A DNA stretch of 24,839 bases from CAWIHK01 sp963835935 (lineage in GTDB: Bacteria > Bacteroidota > Ignavibacteria > UBA10030 > CAVZMI01): assembly GCA_963835935.1 (NCBI GenBank), contig CAWIHK010000004.1, positions 1-24,839 of the forward strand. Reading direction: 5' to 3'. Each line of letters begins with the position of its first letter. Within the stretch, counting starts at the first letter, position 1. The position numbers and the translations under genes are program-made. The notes beneath the pieces are model-generated. The model saw only the letters and a list, made by a program, of their open reading frames with translations, made no database searches and had not been told where the DNA came from. This document shows, piece by piece, positions 22,174-24,839 of this stretch.

Positions 22174-24789
22174 ATGAATCGAATTATCACGTACTGTCTT
22201 GCGATTCTTTTTTCATCGCTACTGATTTTACAATCTTTAATGATTGCAAAAGAAAACGGAAAAAATATATGGCCCATACCTCCCTGTGCATGGTCGCGGC
22301 CGCTTGGGAACCATCCAGCTGGAGCAACAGGCAGAACGAAACGAGGAGTACCACTTGGCGGTATCGGTGCTGGAAATTTTATGTACAACCTGTGCGGTAC
22401 ATTCGGCCCTTGGGAATTACAGACTGGCACTCATGAGGAGAAATTTCTCTCTCAGGCAGCCTTCCATATCTTTGAACAGGTTCCCGGAAAATCTCCTGCC
22501 GTAAAAACATTGGCAACGGAAGATGTATTATCCGCATGGAACAAACTATCGATGGGTTCAGGCACATATTATGCACTCTATCCAAAAGCATGGTTTGTAT
22601 ATTCAGGAACAACTGCCGACATCTCACTCAAACAATTTACGCCTGTCATTCCGCATAATTACAAGAAGACCAGCTATCCTGTCAGCGTTTTCCAATTCGA
22701 ATTATCGAATCCGACAGCAGATACTCTCACCATATCCGTGATGTTCACTTTCCCAAATGCAGGATATGGAATTGATAAACGAAAGGGCTTTACAAATTAT
22801 GTCAAACAGGAAAATGGAATCACCGGAGTGGTTATGAAGGCATCGGATGCGGCTAATCCAACCACTACACAAAACACAGAGTGGTGCATCGCAATACAAC
22901 CGCCAGCAGGTTCGGTGGCATCGTTTTGCACTTCGTGGAATGGAAATGGAACCGGCCAGGATATCTACAACAACTTCAGTACTACTGGAGTTTTATCCGA
23001 TAGTGCTATAGATAGCTCCTTCACAGCCTCTGCAATCGCAGTGAAGGTTACACTTGCACCGGGTGGTACAACAGTAGTGCCGTTCGTGTTGTCGTGGGAT
23101 TTTCCGATAGTTCGTTTTGGAGCAGGTACCGAATGGTATCGCAGGTTTACGGAATACTTCGGATTTACTCCCGATCAATCATTCCAGATATCGAAAGAAG
23201 CACTTCAGAATTTTAGCAATTGGGAAAGTGAAGTTGATAAATGGCAGAATCTTATTGTTAATGAACCTGCATATCCGGATTGGTTGAAGCAAGGAGCGTT
23301 GAATGAATTGTACTACGACACATTTGGAGGTGTGTTCTGGGAGAATGGCTGTATCACAAAACCTGCTGAATCTTCGTATGGGACATTGCCTGCCAACGAT
23401 CACAAATATTTTTGTCAGGAATGTCCGGATTATTCGTATTGTGAAACTTTCGATGTGAGGCACTACGAAGCCCGTCATTACGTCGAGCTTTGGCCTCAAA
23501 TCGAACATGATGTTTTGGAATGGTTTTCAGATTACATAGTCAACGATCCTTCCGGTACCGCACCACATGACGCGGGAATTCCAAGCAGTGATCCTTTCTT
23601 TCAATTCAGTGGATATGGCGGTGGTTGGCAGGATATGCCGAGTAAGTTCATTCAACAGGTTTATGCATACTATCACAAAACTCATGACAACGCATTTTTA
23701 GATTTTGTTTGGCCCGCATGTGTGAAAACATATAACTATGTACAATCTCACGACACAAATCACAATGGAATACCAGATGCCGGTAACACTACATACGACG
23801 GATGGGGATTGCACGGTGATAATTTATTGTGCGGCGGCCTATTAGTTGGTGCAACGGAAGCAATGGAGCAGATGGCTTTAGCAAAAGGTGATATTGCTTT
23901 TTCAAAACAAATGCATGATGAATATACCAAGACAAAAGTGGTGTTGGACAGTCTTTTCTGGAAACCGCAATTACATTATTACAAAATCGATTCCAAATTT
24001 GATGCAATTATGTCGGATGGATTGAATGGAGACCGTTATTGTGAGACCACGGATTTAGATCCGATACTGCCGCCTGATCGGATTGCGTCTCACTTAAATA
24101 AAGTGTATGAAATGTGCGTAAAGCCTTTGCGTGATTATAACGGAGATGGCGAAGGCGACCAGGGTGTAGTTAACGGCAGGAATTCGGATGGAAGTATAAT
24201 TGATTATGGACAATCGGATGAAATATGGACCGGCGTCAGTTATTTTATTGCCGCAATGATGTACCACTGGGGAGAACAAACAAATGATACGGGATTGGTC
24301 TCGCGCGCATTGAAAACTGCTTATGGAGTTTACTACCAAACATGGATAAATGAGAGGACTGCTTATTTCTTTAATACGCCGGAAGCTTACTATGCCGATA
24401 CTACAGTTTTGTTTCGTGCGCAACAGTACCAACGGCCTCGTGCTATATGGGAATTGTTGTTGGAAATAAAAAACCCATTCGACGCATTGACTTCAGTCGA
24501 ACAACAAAATTCGAGTAAATCTCCGTCTCGTTACACACTGAATCAAAATTATCCAAACCCATTCAATCCATCGACGACGATTTCATTCAACATTCCTACA
24601 AAATCATTGTTCAAACTGAAGATATTTGATTTGATGGGACGAGAAGTTACATCACTTGTTGCCGAAGAGCTTCCCGCAGGAAACTATAAACGGCAATGGA
24701 ATGCAGGATCAATTCCGAGTGGTGTATATTTTTATCAATTATCCGCGAGAAGTTTCATGGAAACAAAAAAACTTCTTCTACTAAAATAG
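22174..24789 (+). CDS. GH116-type glycosidase (GBA2-like) with T9SS sorting domain
   Basis: An 871-residue secreted enzyme. After a signal peptide (MNRIITYCLAILFSSLLILQ) comes a GH116 N-terminal domain with the GVPLGGIGAGNFMYN motif, then the (alpha/alpha)6 catalytic domain with ETFDVRHYEARHYVELWPQ, TTYDGWGLHG and QSDEIWTGVSYFIAAMMY. By comparison with GBA2-type enzymes the acid/base is likely D542 (TTYDGWG); the nucleophile lies in QECPDYSYCETFDV (416-427), with E416 or D419 as candidates, which I cannot settle by eye. The C-terminus is a Por sorting domain (NYPNPFNPSTTISFNI, LKIFDLMGREVTSLV). AAAGGA precedes ATG 22174. It follows the T9SS esterase, suggesting a shared glycan target. Confidence 0.9.
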   Translation: MNRIITYCLAILFSSLLILQSLMIAKENGKNIWPIPPCAWSRPLGNHPAGATGRTKRGVPLGGIGAGNFMYNLCGTFGPWELQTGTHEEKFLSQAAFHIFEQVPGKSPAVKTLATEDVLSAWNKLSMGSGTYYALYPKAWFVYSGTTADISLKQFTPVIPHNYKKTSYPVSVFQFELSNPTADTLTISVMFTFPNAGYGIDKRKGFTNYVKQENGITGVVMKASDAANPTTTQNTEWCIAIQPPAGSVASFCTSWNGNGTGQDIYNNFSTTGVLSDSAIDSSFTASAIAVKVTLAPGGTTVVPFVLSWDFPIVRFGAGTEWYRRFTEYFGFTPDQSFQISKEALQNFSNWESEVDKWQNLIVNEPAYPDWLKQGALNELYYDTFGGVFWENGCITKPAESSYGTLPANDHKYFCQECPDYSYCETFDVRHYEARHYVELWPQIEHDVLEWFSDYIVNDPSGTAPHDAGIPSSDPFFQFSGYGGGWQDMPSKFIQQVYAYYHKTHDNAFLDFVWPACVKTYNYVQSHDTNHNGIPDAGNTTYDGWGLHGDNLLCGGLLVGATEAMEQMALAKGDIAFSKQMHDEYTKTKVVLDSLFWKPQLHYYKIDSKFDAIMSDGLNGDRYCETTDLDPILPPDRIASHLNKVYEMCVKPLRDYNGDGEGDQGVVNGRNSDGSIIDYGQSDEIWTGVSYFIAAMMYHWGEQTNDTGLVSRALKTAYGVYYQTWINERTAYFFNTPEAYYADTTVLFRAQQYQRPRAIWELLLEIKNPFDALTSVEQQNSSKSPSRYTLNQNYPNPFNPSTTISFNIPTKSLFKLKIFDLMGREVTSLVAEELPAGNYKRQWNAGSIPSGVYFYQLSARSFMETKKLLLLK

Positions 24790-24826
24790 GATGTACAAGG
24801 AATTTTCAAATCGAAGAGAGATACCT

Positions 24827-24839
24827 ATGAAAACTATTT
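24827..24839 (+). CDS. Start of a downstream gene, cut by the window end
   Basis: ATGAAAACTATTT begins 37 bases after the GH116 stop and is preceded by AGAGAG. Only the first four codons (M-K-T-I) are in the window. A start of this form often opens a signal peptide, but the product cannot be judged. Confidence 0.4.

Overview
The window looks like part of a chromosome from the Ignavibacteria/Chlorobi side of the Bacteroidota. Two large secreted enzymes end in a type IX secretion (Por) sorting domain with the NYPNPFNPST motif. The native DNA is AT-rich, many genes lack strong Shine-Dalgarno sites, and lipoproteins, Tat leaders and a GroES-like protein are present. The assignment comes from motifs alone; no marker gene such as rRNA is present.

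Region 1 (1-4754) is a mobile-element cluster. Three complete insertion sequences lie back to back: IS4 family, a second IS4-superfamily element with a clean 7-bp target duplication, and IS256 family. They sit in or beside a broken multi-pass membrane protein gene whose halves remain at 2617-2979 and 4433-4754.

Region 2 (about 4755-11272) is an accessory segment of unrelated single genes separated by repeats. In order it holds a decayed copy of the groES 5' end, a K+-channel-like ORF bounded by a perfect 14-bp inverted repeat, a frameshifted and compositionally foreign katG between two ~175-bp direct repeats, a small cysteine-rich protein, an exported cysteine-rich protein, a bacteriohemerythrin and an intact GroES-like gene. 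The two groES 5' ends about 5.9 kb apart suggest insertion of a segment at groES. GCCTAAC-ended repeats after several ORFs make it resemble a cassette array. KatG and hemerythrin fit oxygen and peroxide handling in a microaerophile or anaerobe.

Region 3 (12042-14864) is a tight gene set: a Tat-exported DUF362 protein, a membrane polyferredoxin that looks like NapH fused to a NapG-like module through an internal Tat-type leader, and a DUF1330 protein. An electron-transfer role at the periplasmic face is inferred.

Region 4 (15178-20089) has a SPASM protein whose radical-SAM CX3CX2C motif is gone, a Spy/CpxP-like periplasmic protein, two tandem lipoprotein serpins with different reactive-centre loops, and a small membrane protein. 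Region 5 (20418-end) has two T9SS cargo enzymes, an esterase with a carbohydrate-binding-like N-terminal domain and a GH116-type glycosidase, followed by the start of another gene. No tRNA, rRNA or CRISPR array was seen.
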